Shown here: positions 17,157 to 25,638 of the stretch, piece after piece
How positions within the stretch are numbered: position 1 is the stretch's first letter
Layout of the letters: every line of letters begins with the position of its first letter
Assembly (NCBI RefSeq): GCF_016888445.1
Contig: NZ_JAFEKF010000001.1
Location: forward strand, 186,001-250,000
From: Marinomonas ostreistagni
GTDB taxonomy: Bacteria; Pseudomonadota; Gammaproteobacteria; Pseudomonadales; Marinomonadaceae
Reading direction: 5' to 3'
DNA: 64,000 bases
Made by a program: the position numbers and the translations under genes
The notes under the pieces: generated by a model
The model's input: the letters and a program-made list of their open reading frames with translations, nothing else
Databases searched by the model: none
Told to the model about the DNA's origin: nothing

Positions 17157-17771
17157 TTAGTAGGCAACAGTTATGCTATATTGACCATTGTAGGCAACGT
17201 CTTGGTAGTTAGTGGCATTGCCTGTGCTGTCTGTTGACAAAGTACCACCGACTCGGAAGGTGGCGCTACCTGTAGCATCGGTCGTTAAAAAGGTTGTGGT
17301 GCCATCATAAAGCTGATTCGCAAAGGTACCACTGGTGATGTAGGCTTCGGTAATCGCTCCCTCAAATGTTGGGCCGGCACCGCCACCGCTGCTGTTAAGT
17401 GTAAATGGACTGGCTGGCAGTGTGATCGTCAGTGCTGTATTAGGTGCTGCACCTGATACACTGAAAACCCCCGGCGTCCCAGGGGTGATAATGTTTAAGG
17501 TGGATAATCGAGAACTATCACCAGAGACACTCTCAGCAACGGTCGGGTTGCTACCATCGGCAGGTAGCGTCATCGTCATGACGTTAACGTTCGTGCCATC
17601 AGCACTGCCTATTTGAGCGCGAATGGTGCCAAAATCGATGCCCGAATCTTGACCAAAGGTAAAAGTGTTTTGCACCATTACAGTGGCTGTTCCGGTAGCG
17701 GTTTCGGCTGCGTGACTTAACGACATCGGAATCAAGGCGGTCGCAGCAACTAGGTAGGTCAATTTATTCAT
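17157..17771 (-). CDS. DUF4402 domain protein, putative major fibre subunit
   Basis: This 204-residue secreted protein has a clean signal peptide ending SHAAE and a low-charge, Gly/Thr/Ser-rich beta protein ending in RVGGTLSTDS...YSITVAY, the DUF4402 signature. It shares the VGGTLST block with the next gene, so the two are paralogues. As first gene of the operon, with pilin-like composition, it is the best candidate for the abundant subunit. The N-terminal strand after the signal (TATVMVQNTFTF) could serve as a donor strand, but that is inference. Confidence 0.82.
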   Translation of the reverse strand: MNKLTYLVAATALIPMSLSHAAETATGTATVMVQNTFTFGQDSGIDFGTIRAQIGSADGTNVNVMTMTLPADGSNPTVAESVSGDSSRLSTLNIITPGTPGVFSVSGAAPNTALTITLPASPFTLNSSGGGAGPTFEGAITEAYITSGTFANQLYDGTTTFLTTDATGSATFRVGGTLSTDSTGNATNYQDVAYNGQYSITVAY

Positions 17772-17958
17772 AATAAGTCCCTGTTTTGATTAACTCATAG
17801 CTTGATGACGGCTACATTTGTTAAATCTTTAGTCAATCTTTAGACAATAATGTGTCAGTCACCAAAATTCTAGCTTTTTATGGGCTTTGTCGTTGAGTAA
17901 GTGGTGCACTAGCCCGTGAGCGTGATTCAGCTTCCACTGCAACATAAGGAAAAGTATT
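17772..17958. other. Intergenic region, divergent promoters of the fibre operon and HAD gene
   Basis: This 187-bp gap holds the promoter of the leftward DUF4402-chaperone-usher operon and of the rightward HAD gene. The DUF4402-proximal part is AT-rich, with TTAGTCAATCTTTAGACAAT as a tandem TTAG(T/A)CAAT-like direct repeat around 17829-17848. No operator could be named. Confidence 0.4.
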
Positions 17959-18570
17959 TTGCAGACAATTAAAGTGGTTCTATTCGATCTTGGTCATGTG
18001 TTGGTTGATCTTGGGCCAAAAGAGCGTTTTACGCGTATTTTTCCACTGCAAGGAGTAAGTGAAGCCGAGCTCTGGGAGCACTGGCTGGCGTCACCGTCGG
18101 TCAAAGCCTTTGACGCCGGGCAAATCTCGCTTGATAGTTTTATTGATCGCCTGCTTGCTGAGCTATCGTTAGAGGCTGATCGGGAAGCACTTAAACAAGC
18201 GTTCATTGCTTGGCCGCAAGGCTTGTATGACGGCGCCATCGAGCTGGTGCAACGTATCCCTGCACATTATCATCGTGCGGTATTGTCCAATACCAATGAT
18301 GCACACTGGGCACGCATTTTAGATGACATGGGCTTAGCAGGATTATTTCACCAGTATTTTGCTTCCCATCAAGTGGGGTTGGTGAAACCTGAGCTATCTT
18401 TGTTCGAGCATGTGATTGCTAAGCTAGGCGTCGCGCCCAATGAGATCTTGTTTATCGATGATAATCAAATCAACGTTGAGGCGGCACGCCAAGCGGGTAT
18501 GCAAGCCGAATGGGGCAAAGGCATACAATGTGCACAGGAAATCCTTTTAACATATGGTGTGATAAGGTAG
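17959..18570 (+). CDS. HAD-family phosphatase (YihX-like)
   Basis: This 203-residue HAD hydrolase has motif I VVLFDLGHVLVD (Asp nucleophile, with Gly at the +2 position as in E. coli YihX FDLGNV), motif II VLSNTND, Lys in VKPELSLFEHV and the motif IV acidic pair in LFIDDNQINVEAA. YihX dephosphorylates alpha-glucose-1-phosphate, the product of glycogen phosphorolysis; other HAD substrates are equally possible here. The start is TTG 17959, with AAGGAAAA 6-7 nt upstream; there is no ATG nearby. The following methyltransferase gene starts 37 bp downstream. Confidence 0.85.
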   Translation: MQTIKVVLFDLGHVLVDLGPKERFTRIFPLQGVSEAELWEHWLASPSVKAFDAGQISLDSFIDRLLAELSLEADREALKQAFIAWPQGLYDGAIELVQRIPAHYHRAVLSNTNDAHWARILDDMGLAGLFHQYFASHQVGLVKPELSLFEHVIAKLGVAPNEILFIDDNQINVEAARQAGMQAEWGKGIQCAQEILLTYGVIR

Positions 18571-18607
18571 ATACTGTTACTAAAACAACACAATCTACGG
18601 AAGATGT

Positions 18608-19357
18608 ATGCGTATTTTTGATCCTTCAAGCGCCGCCAATTATTCACGTGTGCGGCCCACTTATCCTGCTGAATTGTATTATTGGCTGAGCAAGCAGGTC
18701 ACGCATACAGATCGTGTTTGGGATTGCGCCTGTGGCACCGGACAAGCCTCTATCGATTTAGCTGCCTACTTTAATCATGTGGATGCTTCCGATATTTCTG
18801 AAGCGCAAATTGCCAGAGCCACACCGCACCGCCATGTAAACTACAGCGTCCAGCCGGCGGAGCAGACCAATTACCCAGATAACTATTTTGACGCAGTATG
18901 TGTGGCGCACGCGCTGCATTGGTTTGATCTTGAAGGCTTTTGGCAAGAAGTGAAGCGCGTCTTAAAACCTAATGGTAAGGTTTTTATTTGGGGGTATAAC
19001 TGGGTTGAGTTCGACCACAGTATTGGCAGTGTTGTAAAAGAAAGTATTTTACCGGTGTTACAACCTTACTGGCCCGAGCAAACCTCGCTATTGCGCTGCC
19101 AGTACCAGAGCATTGAATTTCCGTTTGCTCAGATTGAAACGCCAAGCTTTGAATTAAAATGCCATTGGACCATGTCTCAAGCCTTTGCTTTTATGCGCTC
19201 TTGGTCCGCGGCTCAAATTATGGTTGAGAAGCATGGTGATGAGCAGCTCAAGCAAGCCGAGATCGCTGTTGAACAAGCATGGCACGCGCCGCAAGAAAAA
19301 GTCGAAGCGCGCTTACCTTTCTTTGTCTATGCCGGTCACTTTGAGGGCGCCTATTGA
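18608..19357 (+). CDS. Class I SAM-dependent methyltransferase
   Basis: This 249-residue protein has a Rossmann methyltransferase fold. Motif I is VWDCACGTGQASIDLA (SAM binding), motif II the acidic VDASDISEAQI, and motif IV FDAVCVAHALHWFDLEGF. It belongs to the Methyltransf_11 group, whose eukaryotic relatives include trans-aconitate-methyltransferase-like and embryonic-abundant proteins. The substrate cannot be told from sequence. It lies on the same strand between the HAD gene and acs. Confidence 0.85.
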   Translation: MRIFDPSSAANYSRVRPTYPAELYYWLSKQVTHTDRVWDCACGTGQASIDLAAYFNHVDASDISEAQIARATPHRHVNYSVQPAEQTNYPDNYFDAVCVAHALHWFDLEGFWQEVKRVLKPNGKVFIWGYNWVEFDHSIGSVVKESILPVLQPYWPEQTSLLRCQYQSIEFPFAQIETPSFELKCHWTMSQAFAFMRSWSAAQIMVEKHGDEQLKQAEIAVEQAWHAPQEKVEARLPFFVYAGHFEGAY

Positions 19358-19447
19358 GGGTTAGACTAAAGTGGCATAGCCTGACCATATTCAGTCTATA
19401 TAGTAGTTTTCAGCATCCTAATAAAAAATAACAATGGAGCACTTCTC

Positions 19448-21406
19448 ATGTCACAGACATCCTACACCGAGCAGATGGATTACACTTATTCCAATGCTAA
19501 TGTCAGTCAAGCTGAATTCGAGCAACGTTACCAAGAATCGATCTCCGATCCCGAGGCTTTCTGGCGCAAAGAAGGTCAGCGCCTAGAATGGTCTAAGCCT
19601 TATACTAAAGTTAAAAACACCAGTTTTGCCCGTGGTAATGTCAGCATTAAATGGTTCGAAGACGGTGAACTAAACGCCGCTTACAACTGTATCGACCGCC
19701 ATCTTCCAGCCAAAGCCGATCAAGTGGCCTTTTATGTTGAAGGCGATACGGAAGGCGAAGACGGTGTGGTGACCTACCAGCAATTGCACGACGAAGTTGG
19801 TCGCTTGGCGAACCTACTTCGAGCTCAAGGTGTAGAAAAAGGCGATCGTGTCGCGATCTACATGCCAATGATCCCGCAAGCTACATACGCTATGCTGGCT
19901 TGTGCGCGCATCGGTGCGATTCACAGCGTTATCTTTGGTGGTTTCTCTGCTTCAGCGATTGCTGACCGCCTCAATGACTGTGGTGTGAAGGTAGTGCTAA
20001 CCGCTGATCAAGGTAAGCGTGCAGGTAATGCCATTCCATTGAAAAACAACGTCGACAAAGCGCTTGAAAACAACGCTTGTCCGTCCGTCAAAAATGTCAT
20101 CGTCTATCGTTACACTCAAGCGGATGTGAATTGGGTCGAAGGTCGTGATCTTGACTGGGCAAAACTTGCTGCTGAGCAGAGCACTGAGGCGACTCCTGAG
20201 CCAATGAATGCCGAAGATCCGCTGTTCATTCTTTACACCTCTGGCTCAACAGGTAAGCCCAAAGGGGTTGTGCATACCACGGGTGGTTACTTAGTCTACA
20301 CGTCGTTGACCCATGAGCTGGTATTCGACATCAAACCTGATGATGTTTATTGGTGCGCAGCGGATGTGGGCTGGATTACCGGCCATAGTTATATGGTCTA
20401 TGGCCCGCTTGCGAATGGTGTGACCAGTGTCTTGTTTGAAGGCGTACCTACGTACCCTGATTCGGGTCGTATTGGCCGTGTGGTTGATAAGTTCAAAGTG
20501 ACCCAGCTGTACACGGCACCGACTGCGATTCGAGCTTTAATGGCCAAAGGCGATGAGCCGACCGCAACGAGTTCACGTGATTCATTGCGCGTATTAGGCA
20601 GTGTGGGCGAGCCAATTAACCCAGAAGCTTGGGTTTGGTATCACAAAAATATCGGTAACGGTAAATGTCCGATTGTCGATACGTGGTGGCAAACTGAGAC
20701 CGGTGGTCTGATGATGACGCCACGCGTGACCGAAACCAATCCGAAGCCAGGCTCGTGTACGAGTCCTTTGTATGGCGTGCAGCCAGCACTGGTCGATGCA
20801 GAAGGTAATCTGATCGAAGAGACGGGCAAAGAGGTTGAAGGTGGTCTGGTGATTCTTGATTCGTGGCCAGGTCAATCGCGTACCGTCTATGGTGATCATG
20901 AGCGCTTTGAGCAAACCTACTTTAGTACATTTGAAGGTAAATACTTTACGGGTGACGGTGCTCGCCGTGATGCGGATGGCGCTTACTGGATTACTGGGCG
21001 TATGGACGATGTCTTAAACGTGTCTGGTCACCGCTTAGGTACCGCTGAAATCGAGAGTGCGTTGGTGGCTCACCCAGCAGTTGCGGAAGCGGCAGTAGTG
21101 GGTTATCCCCATGATCTTAAAGGTCAGGGCATTTATGTGTACATCATTCCTAACTCTGGGGTCGAACCAGATGAGGAACTGACCAAGTCCGTGAAGATGA
21201 TGGTGCGCCAAGAAGTTGGCCCAATTGCAACGCCAGATTTGGTGCATTGGGCGACGACGGGCTTACCCAAAACACGCTCAGGCAAGATTATGCGCCGTAT
21301 TTTGCGCAAGATTGCGGCCAATGAGCATGATGCATTAGGTGACACAAGTACCTTAGCAGATCCAGGTGTGGTTGATGATTTGATCGATAACAGGTTAAAT
21401 AAGTAA
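19448..21406 (+). CDS. acs: Acetyl-CoA synthetase
   Basis: This AMP-forming enzyme converts acetate, ATP and CoA to acetyl-CoA, the high-affinity route for acetate scavenging. At 652 residues it has the same length as E. coli Acs. It shows the P-loop-like [19 protein letters not shown], the adenylate signature [11 protein letters not shown], the hinge region [20 protein letters not shown], and C-terminal [10 protein letters not shown] with the regulatory acetylatable Lys near 613. A ribosome binding site (AATGGAGCAC) precedes ATG 19448. A LuxR-type response regulator gene follows 28 bp downstream. Confidence 0.97.
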   Translation: MSQTSYTEQMDYTYSNANVSQAEFEQRYQESISDPEAFWRKEGQRLEWSKPYTKVKNTSFARGNVSIKWFEDGELNAAYNCIDRHLPAKADQVAFYVEGDTEGEDGVVTYQQLHDEVGRLANLLRAQGVEKGDRVAIYMPMIPQATYAMLACARIGAIHSVIFGGFSASAIADRLNDCGVKVVLTADQGKRAGNAIPLKNNVDKALENNACPSVKNVIVYRYTQADVNWVEGRDLDWAKLAAEQSTEATPEPMNAEDPLFILYTSGSTGKPKGVVHTTGGYLVYTSLTHELVFDIKPDDVYWCAADVGWITGHSYMVYGPLANGVTSVLFEGVPTYPDSGRIGRVVDKFKVTQLYTAPTAIRALMAKGDEPTATSSRDSLRVLGSVGEPINPEAWVWYHKNIGNGKCPIVDTWWQTETGGLMMTPRVTETNPKPGSCTSPLYGVQPALVDAEGNLIEETGKEVEGGLVILDSWPGQSRTVYGDHERFEQTYFSTFEGKYFTGDGARRDADGAYWITGRMDDVLNVSGHRLGTAEIESALVAHPAVAEAAVVGYPHDLKGQGIYVYIIPNSGVEPDEELTKSVKMMVRQEVGPIATPDLVHWATTGLPKTRSGKIMRRILRKIAANEHDALGDTSTLADPGVVDDLIDNRLNK

Positions 21407-21434
21407 AACCACATGTTGATGTTAAGGAAACCTA

Positions 21435-22076
21435 GTGATTTCACTTCTTATCGCTGATGATCATCCTCTGTTTCGTAGTGCGCTGGTCAGCGCACTACGA
21501 GATCAGCTTGGTGAAGTAGAGATCCAAGAGTCCCACGATTTAGAATCCACATTAGGGTGCCTAAAAGCCAATCCTGATGTGGATTTGTTGCTTTTGGATT
21601 TGAATATGCCAGGCAGTGGGGATTTATATGGATTGATACGCATTCGTTCGGATTATGCGGACATCCCCGTAGCCGTTATTTCAGGCAGTGAAGAGCTAAC
21701 GGTCGTTGCTAATGTCATTGAGGCAGGGGCGTTAGGTTTTATTCCGAAAACCAGTGAGCCGAAAGTTTATGCCGAGGCTATTTCGGCCATTTTGGACGGT
21801 GATAGTTGGCTGCCGGAGCAAATTGCGCAGCAGTTAGAGCATTTGCCGAAGCCCGATCTGGATATGCAAAAACGCGTTGCTGAGCTGACGCCACAACAAT
21901 ATAAAGTCTTGTGTTATCTGCATGAAGGTCTACTAAACAAGCAGATTGCCTTTGAGCTCAATATCTCTGAAGCCACTGTGAAAGCCCATATTACCGCTAT
22001 TTTTCGTAAGCTGAATATCAATAATCGTACGCAAGCGGTGTTGGTGGTCAGTGATTTAAACCTACAGCTTAACTAG
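21435..22076 (+). CDS. LuxR/NarL-type response regulator next to acs
   Basis: This 213-residue regulator has a receiver domain with acidic Asp8/Asp9, phospho-acceptor Asp55 ([10 protein letters not shown]), Ser83 and Lys105 (GFIPKTS). The C-terminal LuxR helix-turn-helix covers residues about 148-205 ([31 protein letters not shown]). GTG 21435 follows AAGGAAACCTA. Regulators of this type next to or controlling acs include CrbR of Vibrio and Pseudomonas, which activates acs with sensor kinase CrbS. This could be that orthologue; no CrbS-like kinase is in the window. Its last 8 bases overlap the convergent yidD. Confidence 0.88.
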   Translation: MISLLIADDHPLFRSALVSALRDQLGEVEIQESHDLESTLGCLKANPDVDLLLLDLNMPGSGDLYGLIRIRSDYADIPVAVISGSEELTVVANVIEAGALGFIPKTSEPKVYAEAISAILDGDSWLPEQIAQQLEHLPKPDLDMQKRVAELTPQQYKVLCYLHEGLLNKQIAFELNISEATVKAHITAIFRKLNINNRTQAVLVVSDLNLQLN

Positions 22077-22320
22077 GCTTTTGGTGATCATCACACTGAC
22101 AGGTGTGCTTGTCTGGTACTGGGTCGATTCCTCCCTCATGAAAAGGGTGGCATCGGCTTAAGCGTTTTAACCCCAGCCATACGCCTTTGCATACGCCAAA
22201 GCGTTCAATTGCCTCAATCATATAAGCCGAGCAGGTCGGATAGTAACGACAGTTATTACCCAATAAAGGGCTGAGTATATATTGATAGGCTCGAACAAGT
22301 AGGATAAAAAGCTTTTTCAT
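22069..22320 (-). CDS. yidD: Membrane protein insertion efficiency factor YidD
   Basis: This 83-residue protein carries the YidD hallmark: amphipathic N-terminus [18 protein letters not shown], then [20 protein letters not shown] and the [14 protein letters not shown] tail. YidD helps YidC-dependent insertion of inner membrane proteins. It normally sits in rpmH-rnpA-yidD-yidC-mnmE; here it is alone, convergent with the acs-linked regulator and overlapping it by 8 bp. The ATG at 22320 is the only plausible start. Confidence 0.93.
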   Translation of the reverse strand: MKKLFILLVRAYQYILSPLLGNNCRYYPTCSAYMIEAIERFGVCKGVWLGLKRLSRCHPFHEGGIDPVPDKHTCQCDDHQKPS

Positions 22321-22411
22321 AGGGTGTGATGGCGCTCTGTTGACGCTTCGTGTGTTGTGCCACGCCGCTCTATACGCCTTGAAACCCGTATAAAAGGACG
22401 AAATTCATCTT

Positions 22412-23275
22412 ATGCCAAACTGTGACACGCAAACTGCTGTTGATCAAGTAGTTGCTTACCAAGGTGAGCCAGGGGCTTACTCTCACTTGGCGAGCAAGCA
22501 CTGCTTTCCTGAGTGGCAAATGCACCATTGCGCTAGCTTCAGTCAGGCTTTACGTAAGGTGGAAGAAGGCAGTGCTACATATGCCATGATCCCAGTAGAG
22601 AATTCTACTGCAGGCCGTGTGGAAGAGATTTATCGCGAGTTAAAAGGTACCGAGCTGTTTGTGGTCAAAGAGCACTTTGAGCCCGTCAGTCACTGCTTGA
22701 TTGGCGTCGACGGTATGACATTGGATCAAGTCACTCATATAGGCAGTCATCCGCAGGCGTTAGCGCAGTGTGACCGTAATATTCGCGCACTTGATGCACG
22801 CCCAGTCGCCATGTATGACACAGCGGGGGCTGCGAAACAGCTGGCCGAGTCAAAAGAGTCAGGGCTTGCTGTGATTTCTTCCAGTTTGGCAGCAGAGCTT
22901 TATGGGCTGTCGATCTTAAAGTCCCACTTCAATGATGTGGACGGAAACACCACGCGCTTTTTGGTCTTCGCCAAAAGTCAGCATAAGCCAGATTATGTTG
23001 AGGGCGAACGCTACATCACGACTTTCTTATTTCGCGTGCGTAATATCCCTGCGGCGCTTTATAAAGCCATGGGTGGCTTTGCCACACATGGCATTAATAT
23101 GTTGAAGCTTGAGAGTTATATGCTTGATGGCGAGTTTACCGCAACGCAGTTTTACATTGATGTTGAGGCGCATCTAGACGCGCCTAAAATGCAGGCGGCG
23201 TTGGCAGAGTTACGCTTTTTCTCAGAAGACGTGCGCATTCTCGGAACTTACCCTGCCGCTAGTTATCGTAGTTAA
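22412..23275 (+). CDS. pheA: Prephenate dehydratase, monofunctional
   Basis: This enzyme converts prephenate to phenylpyruvate in phenylalanine synthesis. The 287-residue protein has the periplasmic-binding-like catalytic domain (VAYQGEPGAYSH, VENSTAGRV, catalytic Thr in GNTTRFLVF) and a C-terminal ACT domain. No chorismate mutase domain is present, unlike the fused P-protein of most gammaproteobacteria. The ACT segment NIPAALYKAMGGFATHGINM then KLESYM resembles the alphaproteobacterial type; the usual ESRP Phe-binding motif is ESYM. Its end overlaps the convergent esterase gene by 4 bp. ATG 22412 has only a weak upstream ribosome site (AAAAGGACG, about 10 nt away). Confidence 0.92.
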   Translation: MPNCDTQTAVDQVVAYQGEPGAYSHLASKHCFPEWQMHHCASFSQALRKVEEGSATYAMIPVENSTAGRVEEIYRELKGTELFVVKEHFEPVSHCLIGVDGMTLDQVTHIGSHPQALAQCDRNIRALDARPVAMYDTAGAAKQLAESKESGLAVISSSLAAELYGLSILKSHFNDVDGNTTRFLVFAKSQHKPDYVEGERYITTFLFRVRNIPAALYKAMGGFATHGINMLKLESYMLDGEFTATQFYIDVEAHLDAPKMQAALAELRFFSEDVRILGTYPAASYRS

Positions 23276-24033
23276 CCTTGTAAAAAGCGTTTCACCAAGC
23301 TGGCGAAAGTAGTGGGCTTCTCGGCGTGCAACCAGTGCGCCGTATCAGGAATCATTTTGACGCTGGCATTGGGGAAGTGCTTTAGAGTTTGCTGCTGGAA
23401 TTTAGCTTGGATATAGGGCGAATGTTCGCCTTTGATAAACAAGGTTTCCGTCTCGATGCCTTCGCGTAAGGGCGGCTGCTCAAGCAGAGTAGGGTAGCTG
23501 TGGTACAGCTCCTCAAGCCCCAAATCAATCATATGACCTTCACCGTCACGCTTCAGGTTCTTTAATAAAAACTGGCGAATGCCTTGGTTGTCTTCATAGG
23601 GTGCCAATAGGTCATCAGCGGCTTTACGGCTGCTTGGGCGTTGCTCATTAATGAGGCGCAAGCCTTTAAAAATCTCTGTGTGGCTCGGTTTATAAGTAAC
23701 CGGAGCGATGTCTGCCACCACAAGTTTTTTAATCTTATCAGGGTAATCACTGGCCATCTGCATCACCACTTTGCCGCCGATGGAGTGGCCAAGTAAATAA
23801 ATGCTATCGAGCTTATTTTCTTCTAACCAAGCATTGATGGCCTCAGACATCGCTGGAAACGTGACTGGGTCTAAGCGCGAGGATTTGCCATGATTCGGTA
23901 AATCTAAACAGTACACGGTGAAATGCTCAGACCATTTTTGAGCAATTGAATGCCAGTTATCGGCATTGCCAAATAGGCCGTGAAGCACGACTAACGGAGG
24001 TAAACCTTCCCCGTACTGTTTTGCATGAATCAT
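23272..24033 (-). CDS. Alpha/beta hydrolase, YbfF-like esterase
   Basis: This 253-residue serine hydrolase has oxyanion-hole motif VVLHGLFGNADNW, nucleophile elbow GHSIGGK (Ser near residue 103) and catalytic His in DTAHWLHAEKP. The layout and length match E. coli YbfF, a broad-specificity esterase on short acyl and acyl-CoA-like esters. It probably acts in the cytoplasm since no signal peptide is seen. It is on the same strand as the nrd genes but separated from yfaE by about 107 bp, so it is probably independent or read-through transcribed. Confidence 0.88.
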   Translation of the reverse strand: MIHAKQYGEGLPPLVVLHGLFGNADNWHSIAQKWSEHFTVYCLDLPNHGKSSRLDPVTFPAMSEAINAWLEENKLDSIYLLGHSIGGKVVMQMASDYPDKIKKLVVADIAPVTYKPSHTEIFKGLRLINEQRPSSRKAADDLLAPYEDNQGIRQFLLKNLKRDGEGHMIDLGLEELYHSYPTLLEQPPLREGIETETLFIKGEHSPYIQAKFQQQTLKHFPNASVKMIPDTAHWLHAEKPTTFASLVKRFLQG

Positions 24034-24140
24034 ATTAAATGTCCTCTAGTGGCGGATCACAAGGCGCTAATAATAGCAAAGAAAGCTTATGCCGCGAATC
24101 ATAAGGAGGGCGGTGCCCGTTAACAGGCTAGGGTGAGCAA

Positions 24141-24446
24141 TCAAAAAAAGCCGATTTCAATATCACTTTTGACGATCGCACAGCAGGCGAGCATGGCGCC
24201 GCTATGTATCCAAGCTAGCGGTTCCACTGGGTATTCAACTTTGCCCCAGAGTAATTTGATGGCGCAAGAGGAGCAGTACCCCTCGCGACATTGGTATTCG
24301 ATGGTGACGCCCGCACGCTCGAGCTGGGGCAGCAGAGGCTCATCTTCGCTGACAAGAATCTGCTGTTTGCCCAATAAAACTCGGTGTACTTGTGGGTCTT
24401 CAGGCGCTTTGTTAGAGGTCGCCAAAATCGTCAAAATCTGCTCCAT
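24141..24446 (-). CDS. yfaE: 2Fe-2S ferredoxin YfaE, NrdB radical maintenance
   Basis: This 101-residue plant-type ferredoxin has the cluster motif [16 protein letters not shown] plus a distal Cys in [13 protein letters not shown], as in E. coli YfaE. YfaE delivers electrons and iron to NrdB to rebuild the diferric-tyrosyl radical cofactor. ATG 24446 lies inside nrdB, overlapping its 3' end by 35 bp and giving about 17 extra N-terminal residues over E. coli YfaE. No later good start codon was found. The overlap indicates nrdA-nrdB-yfaE as one operon. Confidence 0.92.
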   Translation of the reverse strand: MEQILTILATSNKAPEDPQVHRVLLGKQQILVSEDEPLLPQLERAGVTIEYQCREGYCSSCAIKLLWGKVEYPVEPLAWIHSGAMLACCAIVKSDIEIGFF

Positions 24447-25548
24447 CTAGATCGTTGTCAATTTGCCCAACTAGGTAAGACGTGATTTCCGCTTCTTGTG
24501 GGGCGACTTGTACGTTGTCACTGACAAGCCATGCATTGATCCATGGGATTGGGTTGTTCTTGGTCTCAAATTGGGCTTCTAGACCAACTGCCTGCATACG
24601 CACATTGGTGATGTACTCAACGTATTGACCAAGGATTTGTGCGTTTAGGCCAATCATTGAACCATCTTTGAATAGGTATTTAGCCCAGTCTTTTTCTTGC
24701 TGTGCCGCTTCGACGAAGATATTGATCACATCGTCTTTGCATTCTTCAGCGATTTTCGCCATTTCTGGATCATCACGACCCAACGCCATCAAGTTCATCA
24801 TGTGCTGCGTGCCGTTTAGATGAAGAGCCTCATCGCGGGCAATTAGCTTGATGATTTTAGCGTTACCTTCCATCAAAGTACGCTCAGCAAAGGCAAAGCT
24901 ACAAGCAAAGCTGACGTAGAAACGAATCGCCTCTAGCACGTTCACAGAAGCAACGGTCAGGTAGAGGGCTTTTTTAAGCGAGTGCATGCTGACAGTTACG
25001 TCACCACGCTCTGGCACATGGTGTACACCTAGACCAAGCGTGTTGTATAGATTGACCAGTTCAATCAGATCGTCGTAGTACTTAGAGACACTGATAGCAC
25101 GCTTGGCGATCTCGTCATTAACGATGATGTCGTCAAACACTTTAGTCGGATCATTGACGATGTTACGAATGATATGAGTGTAAGAGCGGCTGTGAATCGT
25201 TTCTGAGAATGACCAGGTTTCGATCCACGTCTCAAGCTCAGGCAAAGACACGATCGGCAGCAGGGCAACGTTTGGTGAACGACCTTGGACACTGTCCAGC
25301 AAGGTTTGGTACTTAAGGTTACTTAAGAAGATGTGTTGCTCATGCACTTCTAGTTTCAAGAAGTCTTTGCGGTCATTAGATAGATCCACTTCCTCTGGAC
25401 GCCAAAAGAACGACAGTTGCTTTTCGATAAGCTTTTCGAAGATCGGATGCTTTTGCTGGTCGTAACGTGCAACGTTAACGTTTTCACCAAAAAACATAGG
25501 TTCTTGAAGGCTGTCGAATTTTTTACGATTGAAAGTAGAGTAACTCAT
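24412..25548 (-). CDS. nrdB: Ribonucleoside-diphosphate reductase class Ia, beta subunit
   Basis: NrdB houses the diiron-tyrosyl radical that starts catalysis in NrdA. The 378-residue protein matches E. coli NrdB (376). The N-terminal YSTFN and the ligand helices [34 protein letters not shown] and [15 protein letters not shown] are visible. The acidic tail ends ADFDDFGDL, the peptide that docks into NrdA. It follows nrdA by 90 bp, a gap with a hairpin that may set the NrdA:NrdB ratio. Confidence 0.98.
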   Translation of the reverse strand: MSYSTFNRKKFDSLQEPMFFGENVNVARYDQQKHPIFEKLIEKQLSFFWRPEEVDLSNDRKDFLKLEVHEQHIFLSNLKYQTLLDSVQGRSPNVALLPIVSLPELETWIETWSFSETIHSRSYTHIIRNIVNDPTKVFDDIIVNDEIAKRAISVSKYYDDLIELVNLYNTLGLGVHHVPERGDVTVSMHSLKKALYLTVASVNVLEAIRFYVSFACSFAFAERTLMEGNAKIIKLIARDEALHLNGTQHMMNLMALGRDDPEMAKIAEECKDDVINIFVEAAQQEKDWAKYLFKDGSMIGLNAQILGQYVEYITNVRMQAVGLEAQFETKNNPIPWINAWLVSDNVQVAPQEAEITSYLVGQIDNDLDGADFDDFGDL

Positions 25549-25605
25549 TGCCGAAAGTGATCCTTAACTGTGACCGCATATAACTATTAAAATGAAAAAT
25601 AGGGT

Positions 25606-25631
25606 GGCCCCGCGCATTAGTACGCAGGGCC
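25606..25631 (-). terminator. Intercistronic hairpin between nrdA and nrdB, possible attenuator
   Basis: GGCCC(C)GCG pairs with CGC(A)GGGCC around a loop of 8 nt, with one mismatch. On the coding strand it is followed by a U-rich stretch after ACCCTA. This looks like a weak or partial terminator inside the operon that would still let some transcripts reach nrdB, or a 3'-end stabilising structure. Confidence 0.5.
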
Positions 25632-25638
25632 AAAGGTT

